Below are positions 47,250 through 58,430 of a DNA stretch of 64,000 nt, piece by piece. Made by a program: the position numbers and the translations under genes. Source of the stretch: Bacteroidales bacterium UBA1374 (GTDB taxonomy: Bacteria > Bacteroidota > Bacteroidia > Bacteroidales > UBA932). The stretch is from NCBI GenBank assembly GCA_002305545.1, contig DBRG01000023.1:124001-188000 (forward strand), given 5' to 3'. The number at the start of each line of letters is the position of its first letter. Within the stretch, counting starts at the first letter, position 1. A model generated the notes under the pieces. The model was not told the origin of the DNA and ran no database searches. It worked only from the letters and a program-made list of their open reading frames with translations.

Positions 47250-47251
47250 TT

Positions 47252-47608
47252 ATGAAAGCACCAGCAGCAGATTTGAACACCAGACAATTAAAGGTGTCTC
47301 GACAGATACAGAAGGATCTTTCGGAAATCTTCCGGGCAAAGGGCCCCGTTGCTTACAACGGAACCATGATTTCTGTAGTGCACGTGCGGATCAGTCCCGA
47401 CCTTTCTGTGGCACATGTCTGGATCAGTGTTTTTCCTTCTGAAAAAGCAAAAGATGTTTTAAAGCAGGTACAGGAGCAGAACCGGACCATTCGCGGAGAA
47501 CTGGGGCGGCGTGTAGCCAGGCAACTGCGTATTGTTCCGGAACTGGTGTTTTTTCTGGACGATTCACTGGATTACGCCCAGCACATTGACGAATTACTGA
47601 AAAAATAA
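47252..47608 (+). CDS. rbfA: Ribosome-binding factor A
   Basis: 118 residues from ATG 47252, two bases after the tyrS stop. A small KH-type fold: LKVSRQIQKDLSEIF near 10, ISVVHVRISPDLSVAHVWISVF near 40 and RGELGRRVARQLRIVPELVF near 80. It helps mature the 5' end of 16S rRNA in 30S subunits. Its position just before a LolC/E-like permease is the standard Bacteroidota arrangement. Confidence 0.93.
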   Translation: MKAPAADLNTRQLKVSRQIQKDLSEIFRAKGPVAYNGTMISVVHVRISPDLSVAHVWISVFPSEKAKDVLKQVQEQNRTIRGELGRRVARQLRIVPELVFFLDDSLDYAQHIDELLKK

Positions 47609-47621
47609 ACAAGCCGTCATT

Positions 47622-48866
47622 TTGAAACTTGCCTTTTTCATTGCATGGAGGTATTTGCTGGCTAAGAAATCCAGGCAGATCATCAATGTGATATCGGCCA
47701 TCAGTGCAACAGGGATCGCCCTGGGCACCATGGCGCTGGTTGTGGTCATGTCTGTATATAACGGTTTTGACAACCTGGTCAAGGGCATGTACAATACGTT
47801 TGATCCCGACCTGGTGATAAAAAGTACGGAAGGAAAAACCATGGCGGGACTGCAGGAGCTTTCATACCTTAAGAACGACCGGCGGGTTGCCGCGTTTTGC
47901 CCTGTCATTGAAGAAACGGTGTTTTTACAATACCGGAACCAGCAGGCAGTGGCCACAATGAAAGGGGTGGACAGTGTTTTTATTGCCACCTCTCCCTTGC
48001 AGAAACACATTATAAGCGGCACATTCAACGTTTATTTCGGAGAGGTGGAAGAAGCCATTGTGGGGAGGGCCCTGGCCAACAACCTGGGTATGAATGTCGC
48101 CTTTGTAGATCCCTTATGGATTTACTATCCAAAGAAAGATGCCGTTTTTTCTCCTCTCAATCCCATGGCCTCCCTGAAACGGGAAAAACTCTTTCCGGCA
48201 AGCATTTTTTCTGTGGAACAGCGTTACGATGCCGACCATATTCTGGTCCCGCTGGAAACAGCCAGAAGGCTTTTAAACTATCAGCAAAGGGTATCCCATG
48301 TTGAGATCAGGGTACATGGCAAGAAGGACGCCAGATCACTTAAAAAGGACCTTGATACAAGGCTGGGACCGTCCTATACGGTGCTTACACGGTACCAGCA
48401 GAACGAAACCCTGTACAGGATGATGACCACAGAGAAAGTGATTATATTTTTCCTGCTGGGTTTTATACTGGTGATCATTTCCAGCAATGTGCTCAGTTCA
48501 CTGAGCATGCTCATCCTTGAAAAAAAGGAGGATATTGCGGTGCTTGCCAGCATGGGTGCACGACCCGGGCTCATAAGCAGGGTCTTCATCATGGAAGGAT
48601 GGCTCATTTCTATTTTAGGCTGGGCATCAGGGATGATAGCAGGCCTGTTTCTGTGCTTCATCCAGGCCCGGTTCGGACTGATATCACTCCCCGGAAGTTT
48701 TATAGTGACAGATTACCCGGTAGATGTCCAGTGGATTGATATGCTCCTGGTTTCATTCACCGTGCTGGGAATCGGGTTCCTGGCCGCCTATGCCCCTGTT
48801 CGCTCTGTTTTTAACAAGGCGATTTCCCTGGCATACCCCGGAAGCTCATTGGGTGTTTCCAGGTAG
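47622..48866 (+). CDS. LolC/LolE-type ABC transporter permease
   Basis: 414 residues starting at a TTG codon ([24 protein letters not shown]). There is no ATG before the conserved N-terminus, and homologues begin with these residues. One N-terminal helix (about 22-45), a MacB-like periplasmic domain (about 50-265), and three FtsX helices (about 275-300, 320-345, 372-395). LolCDE extracts lipoproteins from the inner membrane; no LolD-like ATPase is next to it. Its last 79 bases overlap the convergent nfo gene. Confidence 0.88.
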   Translation: MKLAFFIAWRYLLAKKSRQIINVISAISATGIALGTMALVVVMSVYNGFDNLVKGMYNTFDPDLVIKSTEGKTMAGLQELSYLKNDRRVAAFCPVIEETVFLQYRNQQAVATMKGVDSVFIATSPLQKHIISGTFNVYFGEVEEAIVGRALANNLGMNVAFVDPLWIYYPKKDAVFSPLNPMASLKREKLFPASIFSVEQRYDADHILVPLETARRLLNYQQRVSHVEIRVHGKKDARSLKKDLDTRLGPSYTVLTRYQQNETLYRMMTTEKVIIFFLLGFILVIISSNVLSSLSMLILEKKEDIAVLASMGARPGLISRVFIMEGWLISILGWASGMIAGLFLCFIQARFGLISLPGSFIVTDYPVDVQWIDMLLVSFTVLGIGFLAAYAPVRSVFNKAISLAYPGSSLGVSR

Positions 48867-49648
48867 AAAGGCAGGTGCCTCAGCGCCGGATGGTTGATCA
48901 CCTTGCGGAATGTTTCAATACCCAGGTACCCGTTGCCTATGGTTTCGTGCCGGTCCTTATGGCTCTGATAAGGATTTTTTGTGTCGTTGATATGGATTGC
49001 CTTCAGCCGCTCCAGCCCTATCACTTTGTCAAATGTTTCCAGCACCTGGTCTGTATTGTCTTTAATGTCATAACCGGCATCAAAAATATGGCATGTATCC
49101 AGGCAAACGCCCACGCGATCCCGGATCTGAATGCGGTCAATAATGGCCCTGAGCTCTTCAAAGGACCTGCCTATCTCGGTTCCTTTTCCGGCCATTGTCT
49201 CGAGCAGGACCCAGGTGGTCTGTTCTTTTGTTATCGCCGAGTTCAGAGCCCCGGCTATCAGGGCTATGCCTTTTTCAACACCCTGTTGTACATGGCTTCC
49301 CGGGTGCAGGTTATACAGGTTGCCGGGAGTGAATTCCATCCGGTACAGATCGTCAATGAGCGTATTGAGGGCAAATTCCCGGATACGTTCTTCGGCTGCG
49401 CACAGGTTCATGGTATAGGAGGCATGTGCCAGGATGGGACCTATGTCGTTTTGTTTTGAATATTCAAGGAAGGAAGACACATCTTCCGGATCTATTTGTT
49501 TTGCCGCCCCGCCCCGGGGATTGCGCGTGAAGAATTGAAAGGTGTTGGCACCTGTCTGAACGGCAGTTTTGGCCATGGACAGGTAGCCCTCCGATGCGGA
49601 AAGGTGGCATCCGATGCGGAAATCGCTTGTCTTTCTGATAGTGGTCAT
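48788..49648 (-). CDS. nfo: Endonuclease IV
   Basis: 286 residues, an AP endonuclease TIM barrel with three zinc ions. Metal-binding segments: FFTRNPRG near 38, [11 protein letters not shown] near 116, [12 protein letters not shown] near 147, [16 protein letters not shown] near 180, [17 protein letters not shown] near 217, and FYLETPNE near 267. It cuts DNA at abasic sites. It lies 14 bases downstream of the GH95 gene. The end overlaps the permease gene by 79 bases, both with conserved-looking C-termini. Confidence 0.95.
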   Translation of the reverse strand: MTTIRKTSDFRIGCHLSASEGYLSMAKTAVQTGANTFQFFTRNPRGGAAKQIDPEDVSSFLEYSKQNDIGPILAHASYTMNLCAAEERIREFALNTLIDDLYRMEFTPGNLYNLHPGSHVQQGVEKGIALIAGALNSAITKEQTTWVLLETMAGKGTEIGRSFEELRAIIDRIQIRDRVGVCLDTCHIFDAGYDIKDNTDQVLETFDKVIGLERLKAIHINDTKNPYQSHKDRHETIGNGYLGIETFRKVINHPALRHLPFYLETPNELPGYAREIALLKTERTGA

Positions 49649-49662
49649 GGATTAGATTAGAT

Positions 49663-52074
49663 TTAAATTTTACTCCGTGAATGTAAAGTTATTTGTTCTC
49701 CCTTATTCAGAGAAATAGAGATATATTTCTTTTTTATTCGGTGGAAATTTTCCGGGACTTTAAGCAGGAAAGTGTTGGCGGCCGTAGCGCAGAGTATGAT
49801 TTCACGTACCTGGCCGTCTTTCCAGGTACACGTCACGGTGGCGCCCCCCCGTGCACAAAGTCCTGAAAAAGAACCACCCGGTTCCCATTCCGGAGGTATG
49901 GCCGGCAGCACCTCGATAAATCCCTGGTGACTTTGAAGCAGCATTTCTGCAATGCCGGCACAGGCCCCGAGGTTGCCGTCAATCTGGAACGGAGGATTGG
50001 ATGAAAAGCCGTTGGGATAGATTCCAGGGCCCAGCATTGTGACCGTTCCCATGCCACGGTTAAGGTATGGGGAAGGGCTTTCTTTCAGTGCCGGAGACAT
50101 CATATCTCTCAGGATTCCTGCAGCCCCGGCACCATCTCCAAGCCTGGCCAGCAGGTTTATATTCCATGCCATTTGCCAGCCCGACCCGCCGCTGCCCATT
50201 CTCTCGAGTGAGGTACGGCATGCCTCCAGCAGGTGGGTGTCTTTTACAGTCATTTCACTCCCGGGATACAATGCATAAAGATGCGGGATATTGCGCAGGC
50301 GGACGTCTTCTTCGGGATAATCGTATAACCACCGCTGCAGGGCCCCGGTTGGACCGGCCTTATCCCGAGGCAGCCGGTCCAAGGCTTCTTCCAGCTTGTA
50401 TACCAGGGGAAAATCATCTGTGTTCATCAGGATTTTGTTCGCAGAGATTACATTTGAAAACAATTCCCGTATAGTCTGAACGTCTGCTGCAGAGCCCATA
50501 CACAGGAATAGTGGTACAGACAATTTATCGGGAGAGCTTTCATCCAACACGTAATACAGGTTGCCGTAAGACATGGATGGTGCGGGAACCCACCACCCCT
50601 GACGGGGTTCTTCCATCAGGGTGGAAAGATAGAAAAGGGCAGCTTCCTTCATAACAGGGTACTGTTGCCGCAGCAGGCCGGCATTCATGGTATAGCGGTA
50701 ATGCTCCCACAAATGTGAACAAAGCCACGCTCCGCCCACATTATATGCCTCCCATGCGGTGACGTGGCCGGGGGCGGTAAATCCCCAGAGATTGGTTCTG
50801 GAATGCACCACCCACCCCGGAGCATTGTAGTATTCCCCGGCTGTTGCCCTGCCCTTTTCCGCCAACCGGGCAGTAAAGTCAAGCAGGGGAAGGTGCAACT
50901 CGGCAAGGTTTGTTTTCAAGGCAGGCCATAAGTTCATCTGCAGGTGCAGGTTCATGTCATATGCCCCGTTCCACGGGGTTTGCACATACGGGGTCCACAG
51001 GCCCTGCAGGTTGGGAGGTAGCAATCCCTCACGGGTGGAAGAGATGAGCAGGTAGCGCCCGTACTGAAAAAAGAACGCCGCGGAATCGGGAAGCTGTAAA
51101 TGAACCCGGTGAAAAAGCGACTGGTACCTGTCCACATGGTTCTTCTTCAAATCAGGGTAAGATTCCCCGCGGGCACGTAAGGCCAGCGAATCGGCATGTC
51201 TCATAAAAGAGGAGTCCCTGCTCAGGCTCATGGTCTGAACCTGGTAATCTGTTGTTGCAGATATGATCACAGTGGCCGTCGTGGCGCCCGTCAGAAGGAT
51301 GGAATCCTGAACAAAAGACAGCCTGCCGCCTCCGGAAGGAATTACATCCATGCGTGAATAAAAACGCATGCCCTGAACATCTGCCGCTCCCGAACTTAAT
51401 GTGCCTTCCATGATCAGGGAATTGCCACTCGTAAAAACACGGGCCCGTTCCGGGCGGGTGAATGTGGAACGGAAAGTCAACGCATGCGGCACCGACGCAG
51501 AAAGGTGCATGACCAGTACGTCGTTTTCCATAGAGGTAAAACATTCCCTGGTATAGGTTATCCCGTCAATTTCAAAGGACGTGAATGCCGTGGCCGTGGA
51601 AACATCCAGAATCCTGTTATAGCCTCTAGCTCCTGAGGGAGAAGAGTCATAAAAAAAATCGAGTACCGCCGAGCCAAGAACCTGGTAGCTTCCAAAAGTG
51701 CTTTCTGCCCCCGCGCTTTCGTCCGATCCGGCTGTTTGAGCCTTGAAAAAACGGAACATCAGCTCCTGGGCCTGCGCGATGCGGCCTTTATAAAGCAGTT
51801 CCCGGATTAATGGAAGGACCCGGTGCGTTCCCTCCCGCAGATCCTTTGCGGGGGATCCCGACCAGAGTGAACTTTCGTTCAGGATGATGTTTTCAGTGGC
51901 AATGCCTCCGTCGGGCATGGCACCCAGTCTGCCGTTGCCCAGCGGGAATCTTTCTTCCCAGGTGTCTGCACTCTGGTCAGAATCCAGGAACAAACCCTGG
52001 ATACCGGACGGAGAATCTGCCTGGCATCCTGTCAGCAAAAGAGCGAGCCAGGGCAGCAGGCGCATTGTCTTCAT
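49663..52074 (-). CDS. GH95 glycoside hydrolase lipoprotein (alpha-L-fucosidase/galactosidase family)
   Basis: 803 residues from ATG 52074 (MKTMRLLPWLALLLTGC), a lipoprotein signal; the longer frame starts in the terminator region. The order is the GH95 one: N-terminal beta-sandwich (FPLGNGRLGAMPDGG near 40, NESSLWSG near 62), a helical linker, then an (alpha/alpha)6 barrel with NLQGLWTPYVQTPWNGAYDM near 355 and the C-terminal ICNGMxxS-like region PFQIDGNLGACAGIAEML near 695. Members release alpha-1,2-fucose or L-galactose from glycans. No SusC/D genes are nearby, so it is a stand-alone enzyme. Confidence 0.9.
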   Translation of the reverse strand: MKTMRLLPWLALLLTGCQADSPSGIQGLFLDSDQSADTWEERFPLGNGRLGAMPDGGIATENIILNESSLWSGSPAKDLREGTHRVLPLIRELLYKGRIAQAQELMFRFFKAQTAGSDESAGAESTFGSYQVLGSAVLDFFYDSSPSGARGYNRILDVSTATAFTSFEIDGITYTRECFTSMENDVLVMHLSASVPHALTFRSTFTRPERARVFTSGNSLIMEGTLSSGAADVQGMRFYSRMDVIPSGGGRLSFVQDSILLTGATTATVIISATTDYQVQTMSLSRDSSFMRHADSLALRARGESYPDLKKNHVDRYQSLFHRVHLQLPDSAAFFFQYGRYLLISSTREGLLPPNLQGLWTPYVQTPWNGAYDMNLHLQMNLWPALKTNLAELHLPLLDFTARLAEKGRATAGEYYNAPGWVVHSRTNLWGFTAPGHVTAWEAYNVGGAWLCSHLWEHYRYTMNAGLLRQQYPVMKEAALFYLSTLMEEPRQGWWVPAPSMSYGNLYYVLDESSPDKLSVPLFLCMGSAADVQTIRELFSNVISANKILMNTDDFPLVYKLEEALDRLPRDKAGPTGALQRWLYDYPEEDVRLRNIPHLYALYPGSEMTVKDTHLLEACRTSLERMGSGGSGWQMAWNINLLARLGDGAGAAGILRDMMSPALKESPSPYLNRGMGTVTMLGPGIYPNGFSSNPPFQIDGNLGACAGIAEMLLQSHQGFIEVLPAIPPEWEPGGSFSGLCARGGATVTCTWKDGQVREIILCATAANTFLLKVPENFHRIKKKYISISLNKGEQITLHSRSKI

Positions 52075-52089
52075 AAAAACGAAGATACA

Positions 52090-52129
52090 TAAAAAAAAGA
52101 ACACGGCAGTCAAAAGCCAGCCGTGTTCT
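52090..52129 (-). terminator. Intrinsic terminator of groES-groEL
   Basis: Read on the minus strand, a perfect 10-bp stem AGAACACGGC / GCCGTGTTCT (loop TGGCTTTTGACT) is followed by a run of eight T. It lies 24 bases after the groEL stop. Confidence 0.8.
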
Positions 52130-52152
52130 TAAGTGCTATAAAACGCTGATTA

Positions 52153-53802
<1,650 letters not shown>

Positions 53803-53807
53803 TTAAT

Positions 53808-54077
53808 TTAAATAATGGCTAATACATCTGATTGACGCATAATAAGATACTCTTCTCCGTCAATGTTGATTTCTGTTCCGGCATATTTGCCGTAAAGCAC
53901 CATGTCACCTTCTTTCAATTCCATAGGCTCATCTTTTTTTCCGCTTCCGGCTGCCACGATTTTTCCTTTTTGTGGTTTTTCTTTTGCTGTGTCGGGAATG
54001 TAAAGTCCCGAGGCTGTCTTGGTCTCAGCTTCCTGCGGCTGAACAACTACGCGATCTGCTAAAGGTTTGATTTTCAT
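53808..54077 (-). CDS. groES: 10-kDa co-chaperonin GroES
   Basis: 89 residues: [15 protein letters not shown] at the start, the mobile loop [16 protein letters not shown] near 22-36 and [13 protein letters not shown] near 60. It caps the GroEL ring. The first gene of the groES-groEL operon. Confidence 0.98.
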   Translation of the reverse strand: MKIKPLADRVVVQPQEAETKTASGLYIPDTAKEKPQKGKIVAAGSGKKDEPMELKEGDMVLYGKYAGTEINIDGEEYLIMRQSDVLAII

Positions 54078-54171
54078 CTTTGATAAATTTAAAAAGTTAA
54101 TTATAGAATTTGTGATTTTTCAGTCAACGAATGGTTCTAAGGCAAAATCAATGCCAGAGCAATGATGGCTG

Positions 54172-54867
54172 TCAATTTGTCAGCGTTGCAGATTTGGCAG
54201 CCCTCTTCCAAACCACCAGCCCGTGAATGGAGTTAAGCAGGTATACGCACCACATAGAGGCAATGACAAGATGTCCCGCCTGATTCTCCCGGAAAAAGGC
54301 CATTCCCCACATGGTTATTGTTGCCAGGTTTACCACGATCCATAAATACCACTGCTCGGAATATGTTTTCACCATAAGAAACATGGCCACTATGGAGAGG
54401 AATGTCGTGGCGGAATCAAGAAGCGGTGCAGGGTCATCAAAGTGGTCAAGCACCAGGGCGCCGGCCACCGTAAGAACCAGGCAGACCACGGCCAGTACCA
54501 GGCGTTGTTTTGTGGTGAGGTTTTTTGCCTTGACACGGGTGCGGCTGCCTTCCCGGGTGCGTTTGCTCCACATGAAGAAACCGATAAACTGCATGGGAAC
54601 ATAATACAATCCGTTGAGGGCCACCTCGCCCCAGTAACCCACGCCCCAGGAGAGGTAAGTATACAGGCTTACCTGTATCAAGCCAAAGAGGTAATTGGAA
54701 ATATGACCCTTGGCCACCAGGACCACACACAGAACACCTGAAACGGTAGCGATGGCTGAAAGGGCATCCCATTCTCCCGTTATGAAAAACACTACAAAGT
54801 TGAGTGCTATGATGGTAATCAGAAGAAACCATTCATATGGAGAGAAAAAACGGAGAAATTTCATCAT
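54172..54867 (-). CDS. PnuC-like vitamin transporter, second copy
   Basis: 231 residues with seven or so membrane helices; YLFGLIQVSLYTYLSWGVGYWGEVALNGLYYVPMQFIGFFMW is split across about 58-100 and QWYLWIVVNLATITMWGM near 170. Substrate nicotinamide riboside, thiamine or riboflavin is possible. Sequence and charge pattern differ from the copy at 35547, so the two may have different ligands. It starts two bases after the upstream HEXXH/barrel gene, so it is cotranscribed with an outer-membrane protein that could feed it. Confidence 0.85.
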   Translation of the reverse strand: MMKFLRFFSPYEWFLLITIIALNFVVFFITGEWDALSAIATVSGVLCVVLVAKGHISNYLFGLIQVSLYTYLSWGVGYWGEVALNGLYYVPMQFIGFFMWSKRTREGSRTRVKAKNLTTKQRLVLAVVCLVLTVAGALVLDHFDDPAPLLDSATTFLSIVAMFLMVKTYSEQWYLWIVVNLATITMWGMAFFRENQAGHLVIASMWCVYLLNSIHGLVVWKRAAKSATLTN

Positions 54868-54869
54868 GA

Positions 54870-57776
54870 CTAGTAAAAAGCGGGTATGGAAAACAGGAAT
54901 TCAAAATGATGCTTGTCTTCACAGGTGTAAGCATAACGCACTCCCGCCGAGAGTTGAGGCCCTATGCGGAAAATATGAAAATCCATAAGCAGGTCGGCCC
55001 CGACGGACCAATAATGGTCTTTGGTTTTGTCTTGTTGCCGGGTCTGCATGTAATCGGCAAACGGGATAACCTGGAAACGCTTGATGTAGATGATCTCCGG
55101 AATGGACGGATCACCGGCCCAGATTGGAATGGCATAATCGGCCGAAGCCCTGAAACTCACGGGAGCCATGATCCTGTCTTGTATTCCCCTGGGGGGAGAA
55201 ACGAAGGTGGCCAGGTATAAGTAACGGTCTTTTACCTGTTGCTGCTGCCAGGATGCACTCCACTTAAGAGCCTGGTTTCTCAGGATACCGGGAAGATATC
55301 CGTAAGCCTGCAGGTACAGGATGCTGCTGAATAGATTCCGGGTGCCGTGCGATATAGCAGTCTGGACATTTACACCAAAGCCCAGCCGGGGAAAGATATC
55401 CCTTGGGGCCATGTTGGCCACCTGGTAATACTGCAGGCCGGCCTGGAACATGTGGCTGAAAACATCGCTATCGGATAAAGGTTCCCGGTACGTGTCATTG
55501 GAAAAGACATACCTCAGGGCGGGAACCAGTCCGCGTTTCCATCCATGGCTGTTGAACGAGAAAGGAATGTAAGTCTGCAGGGAGGCTTCTATGAGCGGTG
55601 TCTCCAGGGTGTCTCTCAACCACGTCCATCCGTTTTGGTCTTGCCGGGCAAATGTACGTACATGTGAGCGGTCGTTTATATCCAGTTTCAGGGAAAAAAC
55701 CGGGAGTATCCCCGAATAATCCAGTCTCAGGTGACCGGCGTGAAATCCTTTATGGTAGGAATACCCCAGCAAAGAGGTGAGTGTCCCCAGGGTGTTCTGT
55801 GACATTATGGTGGCACCGGGAGCTATGGTCTGGTAATAGGTCTGGAAGGTGAATTGTTCTATTTCGTTGTAATTGAAATAAAACGGCATCCATGAATGGA
55901 TCCTGAAGGCATGCAGGACTTTGCTGTATTTTCGTACAGGATAGGAGAGATTTTCCGGAACACGCAGGGTGTCTATGTTGAAATCCGGGGAAGACGCCAT
56001 GATAAAGGGATCTGCAGTCTGTTCCTGCCAAACCACTGGTTTATTGAAAAGGCTGTCGGTATGCAGCCGGGTCAGCTGATATCCAAGGACGGAATAATTG
56101 GAATAATACAGATGGTTGTCCACGTCAGGGACAGGCGGCAGGGGGTCAAAAGCCCCGAACCTGGCGTTTGTATATTGCCGGACATTCCCGCTTTCCGGGT
56201 CCAGGCAGAAAACATTATCGGTATTGTCAACCCGGTCGCTGGAGAAATACAAAAGACCTGCAGATATCTGCAATCCTGTCATGGACTGGAAGCCGGGGTG
56301 TAAAATCGGTGTCCATGTTTTTTTCTCCCTGTTCAGGGAGTATATGCCGGTCCCTTCTTCCCCGACCATCAGGAGATAAAGAATGTTGTCATCCAGCCAG
56401 GCTGCTTCTGTGAGCTGTTCCCCGCGGGGAGCGGAGTGTCTATCCAGGAGTTCTCCGGTCCAGGGATTCAACAGGTGCAACTCGGAACCGCCCCCGGGAG
56501 GGTAATGGATCACGGCCAGCATGCTCCCGTCCTGGCTGGTACACGGATTGAAATACCGGGTCCGGGGCAGGAGGGTCTTTTTTTCTCCTGTTACTGTGTT
56601 ATAGCGGACAACGACAGAAAAATTCTCATGAGACCAACGGGGACCGCTCACTGTTTCACTCCAGAATAAATACGGGCCCGAAGCACAAAGGGACGAATTG
56701 ATCTGGCCCAGCAAACATACAGTTTCCTCCCGGGTCTTTTCCGGAAAGGTGAAACGCACCAGGCGGGCAGTCTGTGCCAGGGATGATTTGATGGAGAACA
56801 AAACACGTGTCCCATCCGGGTTAGTTGTCACTGCTGCAGAGCGGTAACTGACATAATCCTTTACGGGATGGTTGATCTGTTCTCCGGGGTGTATGTCTGT
56901 TTTCCGTGCATCCTGGTCCTTCCAGATGTTTTTATAGTATTCAACCGCGGGTTCCCATAATTTTACAGCAGCATATCCGTAGTTTCTGCGGTATGTTCTC
57001 CCATAGATAAAGGGCCAGTAAGGGTATTTTGTAATATCCGCATATATGCGCCCCAGGGCGTCTTCGCCTGAAAATAACCTGGCGACCGAAAGTTTCATAT
57101 AACCCAGCGCGTAATGGTCCGGTACGGCATGCCGGTAGGAGCCAAACCGCCATTTATCGTAAGAAAAATTTTTTCCCTCCAGAAAATTGGCTTTGTAGGG
57201 CATGAGGAATGAGGCTTCCCTGCCACGCCCCGCATCAGAATAGAATGTTTCAGTAATAGTGGCGTCCCCTTCCAGCATCCACTTTGGAAAATAAAGCCCA
57301 ACAGCAACACCTTCCGATTGTTGCCCGATGAACCATCTGAAAACACGGAAAAAATTTTCCCCGGCCCGTTGCATTTGCGCCAAATGCCTTGCTTCGTGCA
57401 GTACGAGTTGTTTTTCCCAGTTATGCCTTGTTCCGGAGGAAGGGGGTGTGGTGTACAGTTCCATCCTGCTGGGGGCCCAGACAACCATGCCATTGCTGTT
57501 TATATTATAGGGGTGGATAACTATGGGAACGGGACGAAATTCGGTTCCCAGGGAAGACATGACATGGGGTGAGGCCTGCTCCAGCAGCCAGGCATAACGG
57601 AAAGCCAGTGAATCAGTTCCGCGGGGATATATGATTTGGATAGAACCGGTCCTGAGCTGATTCCATTTAAGGCGTGCAGGATCTTCGCCTGTCCTGTAAT
57701 ATTGACTGTGCGCAGTGACCGAGGGTGCCGTAAGGAACCAGAGAAGGAAAATAAATGCAATCAGTCTGTTCATCAC
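54870..57776 (-). CDS. Large outer-membrane protein with HEXXH gluzincin-like domain and beta-propeller
   Basis: 968 residues. Signal peptide (about 1-23, TAHSQ). A first domain (about 25-300) contains LHEARHLAQMQRAGE near 127, an HEXXH zinc motif, and WMLEGDATITE near 165, which looks like the third ligand Glu of a gluzincin peptidase. A beta-propeller follows (about 300-560, with WSETVSGPRW, YFSSDRVDNTDNVF). The last about 370 residues alternate polar/apolar strands and end in an aromatic (FLFSIPAFY), consistent with an outer-membrane beta-barrel. The combined architecture is unusual; a surface-facing or periplasmic peptidase attached to a barrel is the best guess. pnuC-like follows directly. 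Confidence 0.65.
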   Translation of the reverse strand: MMNRLIAFIFLLWFLTAPSVTAHSQYYRTGEDPARLKWNQLRTGSIQIIYPRGTDSLAFRYAWLLEQASPHVMSSLGTEFRPVPIVIHPYNINSNGMVVWAPSRMELYTTPPSSGTRHNWEKQLVLHEARHLAQMQRAGENFFRVFRWFIGQQSEGVAVGLYFPKWMLEGDATITETFYSDAGRGREASFLMPYKANFLEGKNFSYDKWRFGSYRHAVPDHYALGYMKLSVARLFSGEDALGRIYADITKYPYWPFIYGRTYRRNYGYAAVKLWEPAVEYYKNIWKDQDARKTDIHPGEQINHPVKDYVSYRSAAVTTNPDGTRVLFSIKSSLAQTARLVRFTFPEKTREETVCLLGQINSSLCASGPYLFWSETVSGPRWSHENFSVVVRYNTVTGEKKTLLPRTRYFNPCTSQDGSMLAVIHYPPGGGSELHLLNPWTGELLDRHSAPRGEQLTEAAWLDDNILYLLMVGEEGTGIYSLNREKKTWTPILHPGFQSMTGLQISAGLLYFSSDRVDNTDNVFCLDPESGNVRQYTNARFGAFDPLPPVPDVDNHLYYSNYSVLGYQLTRLHTDSLFNKPVVWQEQTADPFIMASSPDFNIDTLRVPENLSYPVRKYSKVLHAFRIHSWMPFYFNYNEIEQFTFQTYYQTIAPGATIMSQNTLGTLTSLLGYSYHKGFHAGHLRLDYSGILPVFSLKLDINDRSHVRTFARQDQNGWTWLRDTLETPLIEASLQTYIPFSFNSHGWKRGLVPALRYVFSNDTYREPLSDSDVFSHMFQAGLQYYQVANMAPRDIFPRLGFGVNVQTAISHGTRNLFSSILYLQAYGYLPGILRNQALKWSASWQQQQVKDRYLYLATFVSPPRGIQDRIMAPVSFRASADYAIPIWAGDPSIPEIIYIKRFQVIPFADYMQTRQQDKTKDHYWSVGADLLMDFHIFRIGPQLSAGVRYAYTCEDKHHFEFLFSIPAFY

Positions 57777-57801
57777 ACAAAGGTAACTGATTGTTTTAAA
57801 G

Positions 57802-57872
57802 TTGAGCTACCAGGACTCGAACCCGGACCGACAGAGCCAGAATCTGTAGTGCTACCATTACACCATAGCTCA
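57802..57872 (-). tRNA. tRNA-Gln (CTG)
   Basis: 71 bases with acceptor TGAGCTA/TAGCTCA, discriminator A, anticodon stem ACAGA/TCTGT with loop TTCTGGC (anticodon CTG), and T-loop TTCGAGT. It lies seven bases after the tRNA-Gln (TTG) gene on the same strand and 25 bases before the outer-membrane protein start. CCA is not encoded. Confidence 0.93.
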
Positions 57873-57879
57873 TTGTTTG

Positions 57880-57950
57880 TTGAGCTACCAGGATTCGAAC
57901 CTAGACAGACAGAACCAAAATCTGTAGTGCTACCATTACACCATAGCTCA
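57880..57950 (-). tRNA. tRNA-Gln (TTG)
   Basis: 71 bases, nearly identical to the neighbouring tRNA-Gln but with anticodon loop TTTTGGT (anticodon TTG) and TTCGAAT in the T-loop. It begins 24 bases after the tadA stop on the same strand, so it may be transcribed with tadA. Confidence 0.93.
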
Positions 57951-57974
57951 ATCGGAACGTGCAAAGATATAACA

Positions 57975-58430
57975 TTAGCGTTTTCCGGCAAAAAAATCTT
58001 TTAACAATTTCCCAGCCTCTGTGGCCAGAACGCCGGCCGACACTTCTGTTTTCGGATGGAGTATCCGGTCTTTGACAAGGGAGTATCCCCTTTTGGGATC
58101 TGAAGCCGCGTAGACCAGGCGGCCCAATTGAGCCCAGGCAAGGGCACCGGCACACATGGGGCAGGGTTCCAGGGTCACGTAAAGGGTACACTGGTCCAGG
58201 TATTTTCCGCCCAATGTATTGCAGGCAGAGGTGATGGCCTGCATTTCTGCATGTGCGGTAGGATCGTTCAGGGTTTCTGTCAGGTTGTGTGCACGGGCAA
58301 TCACCTTTCCGCGGCAAACAACAACGGCACCTACGGGAATCTCATCCTTCCCGCGGGCGGTTTGCGCCTCTTCAAGGGCTTTCCGCATAAACAAACTATC
58401 TTGTGCCGGGGTTTCCAAAACGCTTTTCAA
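57975..58430 (-). CDS. tadA: tRNA-specific adenosine deaminase
   Basis: 151 residues, a cytidine deaminase fold. It makes inosine at the wobble base of tRNA-Arg(ACG). Zinc site: TAHAEMQAI near 63 and LEPCPMCAGALAWA near 93. I keep the first ATG because FMRKALEEAQTA fits the family N-terminus well. It overlaps the upstream acyltransferase gene by 35 bases on the same strand. Confidence 0.92.
   Translation of the reverse strand: MKSVLETPAQDSLFMRKALEEAQTARGKDEIPVGAVVVCRGKVIARAHNLTETLNDPTAHAEMQAITSACNTLGGKYLDQCTLYVTLEPCPMCAGALAWAQLGRLVYAASDPKRGYSLVKDRILHPKTEVSAGVLATEAGKLLKDFFAGKR

Noticed and set aside
54078..54171. Possible CIRCE operator before groES
   Set aside because: I find no TTAGCACTC-like inverted repeat in the leader.
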